A DNA stretch of 64,000 nucleotides, taken from NCBI GenBank assembly GCA_027257055.1, contig JAPVLO010000182.1:744001-808000 (forward strand), read 5' to 3'. Below, one piece after another: positions 11,664 through 22,803 of the stretch. Position numbers and translations under genes: made by a program. How positions within the stretch are numbered: position 1 is the stretch's first letter; each line of letters starts with the position of its first letter. The notes beneath the pieces are model-generated. The model had not been told where the DNA came from. It saw nothing but the letters and a program-made list of their open reading frames with translations, and did not search any database. The stretch comes from Cephalopachus bancanus (Eukaryota > Chordata > Mammalia > Primates > Tarsiidae).

Positions 11664-11960
11664 GTTGGGCACGGTGGCTCAGCCTGCAATCCCGCGCCTT
11701 TGGGAGGCTGAGGTGAGTGGATGGCCTGAGCCCGCGGGTTCGAGACCCGCCTGGGCAACTTGGCCAGACCTCATCTCTACAGTAAATCAAAAAATCAGCC
11801 GGGCGTGGTAGCGCACGCCTGTAGTTCCAGCTACTTGGAAGGCTGAGGCGGAAGGATTGCTAGAGCCCGGCAGGTCGAGGCTGAGGCGGCCGGGAGCGGC
11901 CACTGCACTCCAGTCTGGGCGACAGAGTGAGACTCCAACTCAGAAAATAAATAAATTTAA
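11664..11960 (+). mobile_element. Full-length young Alu
   Basis: It carries the perfect block GCGGGTTCGAGACCCGC at 11734-11750. A-rich repeats AAAAATAAAAATAA flank it. Confidence 0.92.
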
Positions 11961-12096
11961 AAAAATAAAAATAACGGAGCCGCAGTCATCTAAGAGCCAG
12001 ATTTAGACCCCGGGTCATTTAGTGTTCCTTTAATATCCTTTGATAGAAAGTGATGGGAAAATTGATAATTATTTCCATGAATTAAAAAAAAAAATT

Positions 12097-12395
12097 GGCC
12101 AGGCACGGTGACTTACACCTTGAATCCCAGCACTTTGGAGGCCGAGGTGGGAGGATTGCTTGAGCCCAGGAGCTTGAGACTAGATAAGGGAACATAGTGA
12201 GACCTCGCCTCTATAAAAAACAAAAAAATTAGCCAGGTGTGGGGACATGGGCCTGTGGTCCCAACTACTTGGGAGGCTGAGATGGAAGGATCACGTGAGC
12301 CCAGGAAGTCAAGGCTGTGGTGAGCCGTGGTCATGCCACTCCATTTCAGCCTGGTGACAGAGTGAGACCCTGACTGAAAAAAGAAAAAAGAAGCA
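12097..12395 (+). mobile_element. Old Alu (AluJ-like)
   Basis: GGCCAGGCACGGTGACTTACACC through GTGAGACCCTGACTGAAAAAAG. Confidence 0.85.
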
Positions 12396-12769
12396 ACAAC
12401 AAACAAAAAGAAAAGCCACACAGCAACTCCCCCCTTCTCTCTGTATGTTCAAATAAGGATTCATGATATGCATTAACTGTAGCAGAATATTTTACTTATT
12501 TGGTAGTGTCTTTTGTTTTACAGATTTCCCAGCACTCATAACTGGAAAGCATTAGTCACTCACACCAAGAGCAGAGATAACTTTCTTGGATCTACTTTCA
12601 CAGGCTTGCTCAAAATATGTTTTCTAAAAAAAAAAAAAAAAGGAAATTTCTGAAAGGGCTGGAAGAGAAACAAAACCACTAATGGCACGTGAAAAGTGAG
12701 TTTTACTTTTTAATCTGAATACTTCATTGCAATTCCTTAATAGCAAAGATGTATTCGACTCATCTTTGA

Positions 12770-14428
12770 CAGTCAATGAAAACAAGCATTGAGGAAAGGA
12801 AACCGTATTTAGTAAATAGTCCTGGGAAAACTAGCTAGCCACATGCAGAAGAATGAAACTGGACCCCTACCTATCACCATATTTAATTAAATACCTATCA
12901 CCAAAATTAATGTAAATGCATCAAGGACTTAAATGTGAAACCTCAAACTATAAGAATCTTAGAAGAAAACTTAGAGGCTGGGTGAGGTGGCTCAAGCCTG
13001 TAATCCCAGCACTTTGGGAGACCGAAGGGAGAGGATTGCCTAAGCTCAGGGGTTCGAGACCAGCCATGGCAACTTGGTGAGACCTTGTCTCTGCAATAAA
13101 TAAAAAAAGCTGGGCGTGGTAGTGTGCACCTGTAGTTCCAGCTTCTTGGAGGGCTGAGGCAGGAGGATCGCCTGAGCCCAGTAGGTCAAGGTTGCGATGG
13201 CCATGAGCATGCCACTGCACTCCAGCCTGGGTGACAGAATGAGACTCCAACTCAAAAAAAAAAAAAAAAAAGAAAAAAGAAAAGGAAGGAAGACATAGGG
13301 AACACACTCCTGGACATTCAACTGGGCAATGAATTCATGACCAAGTCCTTAAAACAAATGCGGCAAAATCTAAACTCGACAGGTGGGACCTTATCAAATT
13401 AAAAACTTTCTGCACAGCAAAAGAAATCAAGAGAGTAAAGAGACAGCCCACAGAATGGGGGGCGGATATTTGTAAGCTATGCATCTGGCAAAGGTCTAAT
13501 ACCCAGGATCTACAACGAGCTCAAAAGAATTGACAGGAGAAGAACAAACAGCTCCATTAAAAAGTGGGCAAAGGTTATGGGCAGACACTACGCAAAGGAA
13601 GACATGCAAGCAGCCAACACACACATGAAAGAATGCGCTGCCCTCTAATCATCAGAGAAATGAAAATCAAAACCGCAGTGAGACACCACCTCACGGCAGT
13701 CAGGATGGCACTCATTAAAAAGTAAAAAAATAACAGGTTTTGGCAAGGCTGTGGAGAAAAGGGAATGTGTCTACACTGTTGGTGGGAATGTAAGCTAGTT
13801 CAACTTTGTGGAAAGCAGCGTGGCATTTTCTCAAAGCACTAAAAATTGAGCTGCCATATGATTAAACAACCCCACCTCTGGGAATATAACCACAGGAATA
13901 TGAATTGCTCTACCAAAAAGTTACCTGGACACGTACGTTCATTGCATCACTATTCACAACAGCAAAAACATGGAACCAACCCAGATGCCCACCGAAAGCG
14001 GCTGGATAAAGAGAATGTGGTACGTATATATGAAGGAACGCTACGCAGCCATAAAGAAGAATAAAATAACGTTCTTTGCAGCAACATGGATGCAGTTGGA
14101 GACCATCGTTCTAAGTGAACTGTCGCAGAAACAAAAAACGGAAGACTGCATGCTCTCATTCATAAGTAAGGACTGATCGCTGGAAACGCAAGCACAAGAG
14201 TGGGAATAACAGATGCTGGGCACTGCCGAGGAGCGAGGGAGGGAGGGGGGACAAAAGGAGGGATAAGGGGCACACGCCCACACCCCGGGTACCGGGTCTG
14301 CTCCCCAGGGAAGAGAGGGCCAGCTAGAAGCCCGGACCTCACCTGTCCGCAATTTACTTATGCAGTCCATCCTCACACGTGCCCCACAATGTTAAAACAA
14401 AACACACAAGAAGAAGAAGAAGAAGAAG
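12770..14428 (+). mobile_element. L1 ORF2 3' part and 3'UTR, interrupted by Alu
   Basis: It resembles the end of L1 ORF2: GGGAAAACTAGCTAGCCACATG, then AATTCATGACCAAGTCC after the Alu, then the YAAIKKNKITFF segment near 14040-14075. It ends GTGCCCCACAATGTTAAAAC with an (AAG)n tail. Several frames are broken, so it is inactive. Confidence 0.88.
12976..13280 (+). mobile_element. Alu inserted in L1
   Basis: GGCTGGGTGAGGTGGCTCAAGCC through a long A tail; L1 homology resumes at about 13290. Confidence 0.9.
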
Positions 14429-14644
14429 ATGTATTCACACACCACATGTACAATCTCTACACACGAATATATTCTTAAAGTTTCCTCTCTGTTGGTTACT
14501 TATTTATTAGCTTTCAGACCAATAAAACATTCACCACATTTCTATATTTTTTATGTCTCCAGTTTTCATTCCAATTTTCCAACCAGATGACCTCAGGGAA
14601 GTACACTAAAAGAGATTAAAATTTATATGTTAAAAATCTCTTGG

Positions 14645-14992
14645 TGGCCGGGCTCGGTGGCTCAGCTTGTAATCCCAGCACTTTGGGAGGCCGAGGCCCA
14701 GGCCAGTGGACTGCCTGAGCCCATGGGTTCCAGACCAGCCAGGGCAACTTGGCGCGATCTCGTCTCTACAATAAGAAAAAAATAATAGTAAGTCGGGTGT
14801 CATAGTTCATGCCTGAAGTTCCGGCTGCTTGCTGGTTGGAAGACTGAGGCGGAAGGATCGCCGGAGCCCAGCAGGTCAACGCTGGGGCGGCCGTGAGTGT
14901 GCCACTGCTCTCCAGTCTGGGCGACAGAGTGAGACTCCAACTCAAAATAAATAAGTAAATAAATAAAAAAATAAAATGAAAATAAATTTTAA
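14645..14992 (+). mobile_element. Alu with two small internal duplications
   Basis: Flanked by AAAATCTCTT (14633-14642 and again at about 14993-15002). Extra copies of CCAGGCC-like and GCTTGCTGGTT segments lengthen it. Confidence 0.88.
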
Positions 14993-15292
14993 AAAATCTC
15001 TTACTCCTTGTGCTGTGTTATACATGGTTCGGTTTCATAATTCAGCTGCCAGCTTCAGGTCTTCTTGGGACTAGAACAGGACTCTAATTACACCAAGAAA
15101 CATGCATGTATATATCCCAGATAAATCTGTAGCCCCAGGAGTGCTTTCACATTTTTATCCAAAGACATTTCCTTCATGAGTGGGCGTAGAACCAATTTAT
15201 ATTCTGTCACTTGTGTTGGGAGTGTTGGTGGAAACCTCGGTTAAGTAGCACTGATCTCTGATTCCTTCCAGCAATGTTTTAGTGCCTCTATG

Positions 15293-15589
15293 ATTTTTTT
15301 TTTGAGTTGGAGTCTCACTCTGTCGCCCAGACTGGAGTGCAGCGGCCGCTCCCGGCCACCGCAGCCTTGACCCGCTGGGCTCCGGCGATCCTTCCGCCTC
15401 AGCCTTCCGAGTAGCCGGAACCACAGGCGCGCGCTACCACGTCCGGCTAATTTTTGATTTATTTATTTTATTGTAGAGATGAGGTTTCGCCAAGTTGCCC
15501 AGGCAGGTCTCAAACCCGCGGGCTCAGGCAATCCACTCACCTCAGCCTCCCAAGGGGCGGGATTCCAGGCTGAGCCACCGAGCCTGGCT
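15293..15589 (-). mobile_element. Full-length Alu
   Basis: GAGTTGGAGTCTCACTCTG through GAGCCACCGAGCCTGGCT. Confidence 0.92.
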
Positions 15590-15599
15590 GCCCCTGTGA

Positions 15600-15800
15600 T
15601 GTGAGGCCTGGAGCGGCTGAGCCTGCCCTTATTCCGATTGTTAATTTTGTGACCATGCCCAGGTCAGCTTCCTCCCTTGCAAAATGACAATAGGAAGATC
15701 CACAGAGTCACCTCACAGCACCACTTGAAGCTCAAATGAGGTAAATGGATGGGAAAACATTTCTGCACACTAGACGAGGTTGGCCATCTGTAGGCTGGTA
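15600..15800 (+). mobile_element. MIR relic
   Basis: Weak MIR-like body (CAGCTTCCTCCCTTGCAAAATGAC) in old, diverged DNA. Confidence 0.5.
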
Positions 15801-15849
15801 TTTCATGTTGAGAGGAAGAACGGTAGGTTATTAAAGACGTATTCCACTA

Positions 15850-16137
15850 GCGGGGCTCGGTGGCTCAGCCTGTCATCCCGCGCCTTGGGGGGCTGAGGTG
15901 AGTGGATGGCCTGAGCCCGCGGGGTCGAGACCCGCCTGGGCAACTTGGCGAGACCTCATCTCTACAACAAATCAAAAATCAGCCGGGCATGGTAGCGCAC
16001 GCCTGTAGTTCCGGCTCCTCGGAAGGCTGAGGCGGAAGGATCGCCGGAGCCCGGCAGGTCGAGGCTGCGGGGGCCGGGAGCGGCCGCTGCACTCCAGTCT
16101 GGGCGGCAGAGTGAGACTCCAACTCAAAAAAAAAAAA
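15850..16137 (+). mobile_element. Full-length young Alu
   Basis: Flanked by GTATTCCA at 15839-15846 and 16138-16145. Confidence 0.92.
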
Positions 16138-16219
16138 GTATTCCAGTGAGAATCCTGACTTGCCACACGCCTTGATCTGTTGTGAAACACTTGTTTTGAA
16201 CCCATGGTTCTGAGCATAT

Positions 16220-16420
16220 GAGATAGTAGGGCGTATCTGGAAAGAGCAATGGTCTGGAAGTGTGTGACATGCGGTCAAACCCCCAGCACCGTACTATATG
16301 AAAACGCACGAACTTGGGTAAATCCCTGAGCCCTTTTATTTTCTTCCTCTGTAAAACTAGAGGTTTGGACAAAACTCTTAGCTGTCCAAGTATGAAGACC
16401 ATGCCTTTTAGACTAGGATA
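16220..16420 (+). mobile_element. MIR relic
   Basis: AGAGCAATGGTCTGGAAGT... and CTTGGGTAAATCCCTGAGCCC match a diverged MIR. Confidence 0.65.
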
Positions 16421-16557
16421 CTCAGGATTTGCTGACATATGCATACTGTAAGCTCAAGCACTTGTCCTCACTGATACGTCCTCTTGTGTCAAACACTAGG
16501 CCCTACATACAGTAGTGCTCAATGAAAATAAATGTTGACTATAAAAATGACAGTTCA

Positions 16558-16840
16558 AGCCGGGCTCGGTGGCTCAGCCTGTAACCCCGTGCCTTGGAAG
16601 GCTGAGGTGAGTGAATTGCCTGAGCCCGCAGGTTTGAGACCCGCCTGGGCAACTTGGCGAGACCTCATCTCTACAATCAAAAAATCAGCCGGGCGTGGTA
16701 GCGCATGCCTGTAATTCCGGCTACTCCGAAGGCTGAGGCGGAAGGATCGCCGGAGCCCAGCGGGTCGAGGCTGCGGTGGCCGGGAGCGGCCACTGCACCC
16801 CAGTCTGGGCGACACAGTGAGACTCCAACTCAAAAAAAAA
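16558..16840 (+). mobile_element. Full-length young Alu
   Basis: Perfect flanking repeats AAAATGACAGTTCA (16544-16557 and 16841-16854). Confidence 0.94.
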
Positions 16841-16975
16841 AAAATGACAGTTCAGTCACAGTATTAACTCATTTATGGGGCAAGTTTATGCTTCTTTTAA
16901 TGTAATTTTATTCCTTTCAACAAAGATGAGTGATTCAATATCTAACTCCATGTAATTAACAAGAATACTTTTCTG

Positions 16976-17289
16976 GGCCGGGCTTGGTGGCTCAGTCTGT
17001 AATCCCATCACTTTGGGAGGCTGAGGCGAGTGGATTGCCTGACTCCACGGGTTTGAGACCAGCCCGGGCAACTTGGTGAGACCTTGTCGCTACAATAAAT
17101 AAATAAATAAATAGCCAGGCGCAAGGTGTGCGCTTGTAGTTCTGGTTACTTGGAAGGTTAAGGCAGAAGGATCACTGGAGCCCAGCAGGCCGAGGTTGTG
17201 GTGGCCGTGAATGTGTCACTGCACTCCAGCCTGGGTGACAGAGTGAGACTCCAACTCAAAAAAAGAAAAAAAGAAAGAAAGAAAGAAAG
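16976..17289 (+). mobile_element. Full-length Alu with (GAAA)n tail
   Basis: Flanked by ACTTTTCTG at 16967-16975 and 17290-17298. Confidence 0.92.
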
Positions 17290-17432
17290 ACTTTTCTGAG
17301 ACATGATATCTGAGTAAATCCTAAAGTTCAAAACATGTTTCTGATTTGGGTTTGAAGAAAAAGGTCAGCATGGCTTGAAAAGGATACAGTATTTGCATTT
17401 AAATTCAGGGTTTTCTTTTCTTTTCTTTTTCT

Positions 17433-17726
17433 GTTTTTTTTTTTTGAGTTGGAGTCTCACTCCATCACCCAGGCTGGAGTGCAGTGGCACATTCACAGCC
17501 ACCGCAGCCTCGATCTGCTGGGCTTATGTGATCCTTCCGCCTCAGCCTTCCAAGTAGCTGGAACCACAGACACGTGCTACCACGCCCAGCTAATTTTTTG
17601 ATTTATTGTAGAGATGAGGTCCCGCCAGCTTGTCCAGGCTGGTCTCGAACCCATGGGCTCAGGCAATCCTCTCACCTCAGCCTCCCAAAATGCTGGGATT
17701 ATAGGCATGAGCCACCGCGCCTGACC
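17433..17726 (-). mobile_element. Full-length Alu
   Basis: GAGTTGGAGTCTCACTCCATC through GAGCCACCGCGCCTGACC, with near-repeats of TAAATTCA on both sides. Confidence 0.9.
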
Positions 17727-17849
17727 ATAAATTCAAGATTTTCATCCCAGCACTGAAACTGAAATTCAAGTTTCAGGGCCTTCCAAGTTGTTCTGCAGTT
17801 TTTCTGAGTGACAAGCTGTTTCTAGGCTCAGGATCTCTGCATGTAAGAT

Positions 17850-18400
17850 TCCTTTGACCCAGAATCACCTACCCCGCTTCCTCTGTCCCAGGCTAGCACC
17901 TCTTTATTTTTCCAGCCTCAGTTTGAAACGTTCTTGGAAAATCTTTCCTGACCTCTAAGACTAGGGTGATGCCAGTAGCTCCCTGGATACTTTTCAAGCA
18001 TAATGTGTCTGCATCCGGTCATCTAACACATTAGATTGTCAGTAAGCTGTTAAGGTGAAGTGGGTCAGAACACAGACTCTGGAGCTACACTGCTGGGCTT
18101 TTCAGCCAACTTGAAGGTGAATTGGGTGAGAATAATAACAACAGCATCTGCTTCGAAGGGTTGTCGACAGTTTTAAATGGCTGAAGGATTTATACACAGC
18201 ACATAGAGCAGCAAGGCTTGGCACATAGTATCATACGATATTTGCTGATTCTGGTGTTAAAGATTATCATTATTATCTGTTTGGCCAAGTCAAGCCCACA
18301 AGCCCTTTCAGGAACCATATTTTATTCACTGTTGTATTCCTGGTACTGTAATGCTCTATACATATTTATTGAATAAATGGATTTATCTTTTCTCCTTCAC
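17850..18400 (+). mobile_element. L2 and MIR relics
   Basis: An L2-like stretch at 17850-18060, a MIR-like body at 18060-18250 and an L2-type end near 18300-18380 (TATTTATTGAATAAATGG). Confidence 0.5.
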
Positions 18401-18839
18401 TGAAGCTATATCCTCTTAGCTGATTGGTGACAATAAACCTTGTGTCGAAGCCACAAAACTCCCGGAGAAAAGACGATGAATAGGTGGGAGCTACTAGTCA
18501 AGTCAGCTAGGTGCTACGGCCATTCTATTCGGAATCGGATAAAGTTTAAATGAGAACATCATTTTAAAAGTCGTGACTAGTGGTAAATTACAGGAAAATT
18601 AGCATGCCAGTGGAAGTGATACTTGACACCACTGAGCAGAGACACAGTGAAAGGAAACAACACAGTTTACTATCTCGTTCAACGTATGAGGACTGAGTCA
18701 TTTGCTTTAAGTCATTTGCTTTTCGTCTGTCTACTGGGATAAATGGTCTGTGTCTCATGACCCCGTGCTGTGTCTGCACTCCTGATCTCAGCTCACGATG
18801 GCATTCCGGGCCCGCATGGATTCCCAAACATTGTCATTC

Positions 18840-19045
18840 TGTGCAGCCAACCCACTCCACCCTCTACTCTACAGTGGTGCAGATCCTTGCCCTTACCTGA
18901 AGCACCCAGCCCTTCCCTTGGAAAAATGCCCGCCACGCTCAAGACTTAGCTCAGATGTTGCCACTGGGAAGCTGTCTCTGACGCTGCCAGTTTCTTCTGC
19001 ATCCCCAGTGACTGCTAAGCAAGCTCAGTGACAGCACTAGCTTTT
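18840..19045 (+). mobile_element. L2 relic, first part
   Basis: L2-like segment with CAGATGTTGCCACTGGGAAGC, interrupted by the Alu block and continuing to about 20290. Confidence 0.45.
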
Positions 19046-19348
19046 TTTTTTTTTTTTTTTGAGTGGGAGTCTCACTCTGTCTCCCAGACTGGAGTGCAGT
19101 GGCCGCTCCCGGCCACTGCAGCCTCGACCTGCTGGGCTCCGGCGATCCTTTCGCTTCAGCCTTCCAAGTAGCTGGAACATCAGGCGCATGCTACCATGCC
19201 TGGCTAATTTTTTTTTTTTTTTTAATGCACTGTAGAGATGAGATTTCGCCAAGTTGCCCAGGTGGGTCTCGAACCCATGGGCTCAGACAATCCACTCACC
19301 TCAGCTTCTCAAGGTGTGGGATTACAGGCTGAGCCACTGAGTCTGGCT
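19046..19348 (-). mobile_element. Alu, unit 1 of tandem cluster
   Basis: Shares private changes with unit 2: CCTTTCGCTTCAGCC, GGAACATCAGGCGCATGC, AATGCACTGTAGAGATGAG. Outer flanking repeat TGACAGCACTAGCTTTT at 19029-19045. Confidence 0.92.
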
Positions 19349-19362
19349 ATCATTTTTATTTC

Positions 19363-19661
19363 TTTTTTTTTTTTTGAGTTGGAGTCTCACTCTGTCGCCC
19401 AGACTGGAGTGCAGTGGCCGCTCCCGGCCACCGCAGCCTCGACCTGCTGGGCTCCGGCGATCCTTTCGCTTCAGCCTTCCAAGTAGCTGGAACATCAGGC
19501 GCATGCTACCATGCCTGGCTAATTTTTTTTTTTTTTAATGCACTGTAGAGATGAGATTTCGCCAAGTTGCCCAGGTGGGTCTCGAGCCCATGGGCTCAGG
19601 CAATACACTCACCTCAGCTTCTCAAGGCGTGGGATTACAGGCTGAGCCACTGAGTCTGGCT
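19363..19661 (-). mobile_element. Alu, unit 2 of tandem cluster
   Basis: Nearly identical to unit 1, and followed by the same 14-bp spacer (ATCATTTTTATTTC at 19349-19362 and 19662-19675). Confidence 0.92.
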
Positions 19662-19675
19662 ATCATTTTTATTTC

Positions 19676-19960
19676 TTTTTTTTTTTTTGAGTTGGAGTCT
19701 CACTGTGTCGCCCAGACTGGAGTGCTGTGACCGCTCCCGGCCACCGCAGCCTCGACCCGCTGGGCTCCGGCGATCCTTTCGCTTCAGCCTTCTAAGCAGC
19801 CGGAACTACAGGCACACGCTACCACGCCTGGCTAATTTTTGATCTATCGTAGAGATGAGGTCTCGCTGCCCCGGCGGGTCTCGAACCCGCGGGCTCAGGC
19901 CATCCACTCACCTCGGCCTCCCAAAGGCGTGGGATGACAGGCCGAGCCACCGAGCCCGGC
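19676..19960 (-). mobile_element. Alu, unit 3 of cluster
   Basis: Closer to the young consensus (T-arm-like block at 19874-19890) but shares CCTTTCGCTTCAGCC with units 1 and 2. The outer repeat recurs at 19961-19977. Confidence 0.92.
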
Positions 19961-20554
19961 TGACAGCACTAGCTTTTCACAGGCTCATTGTTCTTCCGCC
20001 AGGATGCTCGTGGCCTGTGTCCTCATCTGGTGTCCCGGCACAGAGCGTCTGGCAGGGGGGAGAGCAGGCACACGCTCGGACAGTCGGTGTCCCACGCGGA
20101 GCGAAGGGATGGGTGGAGGAAGGGCGCGTGGGCGGAGCTTGCTGGTTCTCCTCTCCTCACTCTCACTTCGAACGCGCCCATTTTTCCTTCTTGCCTTCTT
20201 GTTAAATTCAGCCCCGGAAGATGATCAAGCTTGGTCGAATGCAGCCTCTCAAGGTCTTATTTTCCTTGTTTACGAAATAAAGACTTTGTGAAATATGAAA
20301 TAAGTGAGATAGTTCCTGGCTGACAGTAAGCTTCACGGAAACAATCATGTCATCTGCAAATAACAGTTTTGTTTCTTCATTTCTAATATTTATACTTTAA
20401 AATTTTTAAAATAAGACTTATTAAAAGCATCCTTGGTAACTCACAGAATCTCTAAAAGTATTGGAGATCCAGGTCTGGAGTCTACATAGCCAGGAACAAT
20501 TTCACTGCAGAAGTGGTCCAGGAGGCCGTGGTAGAGCCTGCATCGTGTGCCAAG

Positions 20555-20820
20555 GGCACAGGCTGGAGTGCAGTGGCATGCTCATGGCCACCGCAGCCTC
20601 AACCTGCTGTTGGACTCAGGCGATCCTTCTGCCTCAGCTTCCCAAGCAGCTGGAAATACAGGCATGCGCCACCATATCCGGCTAATTTTTCTTGATTTAT
20701 TGTAGAGATCAGGTCTCACCAAATTGCCCAGGCTGGTCTCAAGTCCCTGGTCTCAGTCAATCCTCTCACCTCAGCCTCCCAAAGTGCTGGGATTACAGGC
20801 ATAAGTCACTGCACCCAGCT
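20555..20820 (-). mobile_element. Alu lacking its A-tail end
   Basis: Starts at CACAGGCTGGAGTGCAGTGG and runs to the left end. Confidence 0.85.
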
Positions 20821-20842
20821 TTCTTTCTTCTTCTTTTTTTTT

Positions 20843-21124
20843 AAAGTTGGAGTCTCACTCTGTAGCCCAGGCTGGAGTGCAGTGGTATGCTCACAGCCAC
20901 TGCAGCATCGACCTGCTAGACTCAGGCAATCCTTCCACCTCAGTCTTCCGGGTAGCTGGAACTACAGGCGTGGACTACCATGCTCGGCTTATTTTTTTTA
21001 TTTATTGTAGAGGCGAGGTCTCACCAAGTTGCCCAGGCTGGTCTCGAACTCCTGCGCTCAGGCAATCCTCTTGCTTCGGCCTCTCAAAGTACTGGGATTA
21101 CAGGCTTGAGTCACTGCGCCCAGT
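20843..21124 (-). mobile_element. Full-length Alu
   Basis: AGTTGGAGTCTCACTCTGTAGCC through GTCACTGCGCCCAGTC. Confidence 0.88.
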
Positions 21125-21244
21125 CTTCCAGTCTTCTAATCTTTATACTTTTGATCGTCTTCTCTTGTTGGGTTGGCATAGATTCTCAGTACCAAGCTGA
21201 AGAGTAGCAATGATATTGGGCATCCTTTTCCTGCATCTAATCTT

Positions 21245-21523
21245 TTTTCTTTTTTTTTTTTTTTGAGTTGGAGTCTCACTCTGTCGCCCAGACTGGAGTG
21301 CAGTGGCCGCTCCTGGCCACCGCAGCCTCGCCTGCCGGGCTCTGGCGATCCTTCGGCCTCAGCCTTCCAAGGAGCTGGAACTACAGGCGCGTGCTACCAC
21401 ACCCGGCTAATTTTTTTGATTTTATTGTTGCCCAGGCGGGTCTTGAACCCTCGGGCTCAGGCAATCCATCACCTCGGCCTTCCAAAGCACGGGATTACAA
21501 GCTGAGCCACCGAGCCCGGCTGT
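21245..21523 (-). mobile_element. Young Alu with small internal deletion
   Basis: Flanked by TGCATCTAATCTT at 21232-21244 and 21524-21536. The segment after TTTATTGT up to TTGCCCAGG is shortened. Confidence 0.92.
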
Positions 21524-22049
21524 TGCATCTAATCTTAAAGAGAGGGCATCTAAAATTTCTCTATTAAATCAGATACAGATTGGTTTTAAAAGCTTAGTGA
21601 ATGATCTTTCTAGTTGAGTGAAATCTACATGTTGGCCTGTAATATTACCTGTTTTTCCTGTGACTCACAACTGATTTTCTTCCTCTTCTTGTCTTTGAGG
21701 GATTAGAGGTCCCAGGCTATATGAAGCCCTGCAAGGAAACAATGTGTTGGCCGTTAGCTAGGGGAATCATTTGTAGGAGGCAGGCTATTTTAGAGCCAGC
21801 CCTCAACCTGGCTAATCCCAGAGGTATCATCCCCTCCTCCTCTCTCCACTTCCTTTGATCAGATGGGAAATACTTTCACTTTTCTCCAAATTCTCCCCAG
21901 AGAAGAAGATACACTTCAAAAATCTGAACAGATTAGTGAAATATTCATTTTTGTGCATTACACTTCAGTAAAGTTTACTTTGAAAAACCACATCCAAGAG
22001 AAACTGATGACAAATGAACAGTGATGTCCCTCACAGCTGCTTTAAAAAT

Positions 22050-22200
22050 ATTCATTATGTGGATTCAACAAATATTCATATGAATTCCTACTATAAAAGC
22101 TGAGCACTGTGTTGAACTCTTGGGACAAAACTATGAAACACAGACATAGTCGTTACTCTCATGAAGCTTCCATATCAGTTGCAAGAGAGAAACAAAAAGC
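22050..22200 (+). mobile_element. L2 3' end relic
   Basis: TGGATTCAACAAATATTCATATG... then GAGCACTGTGTTGAAC and CTCTCATGAAGCTTCC match the L2 3' end. The 112-residue open frame at 22109-22447 begins in this relic. Confidence 0.7.
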
Positions 22201-22754
22201 AGGTAAACAAAGTTTAAAGCATTTCGACTATGAAGAAAACCAAGAACTAGCAGAGAAAGAGGAGATTTCTTTAGATAGAGTGGTCACAGAAGATCTCTAT
22301 AAGGAAGTGACATTTAGGTTTAGGAAAAGAAGGAGCCACCCACAGAAAGCCGGAACTGGGAAAAAGGCCCTGATGTGGGTGGAAATACAAGACTTAGAAC
22401 TGAAGCAGCAGCAGCTAAATGCCATCAGGAAACAACACGAGACTTAAAACCAAAAAGCCAAGCTAAAGAATTGCTTGGGTTGAAAAACTATTTTAAAGCA
22501 AAGGAACCAATACAAGGCTGAAAACATGACTGGGTTCGTCTAACAGTCAGGCACTGACCGTTCAGTGTGTCCCACATCATTTATACTCCAGATGGTGGTC
22601 AGCTTACCACACACAACCCTGGCCCTCCAGCCTGGGGTATGGAATTAGAGAGCTGACACTGGCGAAAAGACCATTTCACTGAAAGCTGTTGCTCATGCAA
22701 ATCTACCCCTTTCCCTCTGTCTTGTTCTTCCCTCCACTTTTCCTAAGTAATTTC

Positions 22755-22803
<49 letters not shown>

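Larger units (their letters stand above)
20330..21640 (-). mobile_element. L1 ORF2 fragment split by three Alus
   Basis: Complement of L1 ORF2 is visible in pieces: CATGTCATCTGCAAATAACAG near 20347, then GATATTGGGCATCCTTTTCC near 21212 and CTCTATTAAATCAG near 21559. Confidence 0.65.

Noticed and set aside
13846..14176. Frames with RYAAIKKNKITFFAATW
   Set aside because: The end of a broken L1 ORF2, interrupted by stops and an Alu.
22109..22447. 112-residue frame starting MLNSWDKTMKHRHSRYSHEA
   Set aside because: It begins in an L2 3' end (CAACAAATATTCATATG... CTCATGAAGCTTCC) and has no recognisable domain.
22755..22801. Possible CRISPR-like repeat array
   Set aside because: A plain dinucleotide microsatellite in mammalian DNA.
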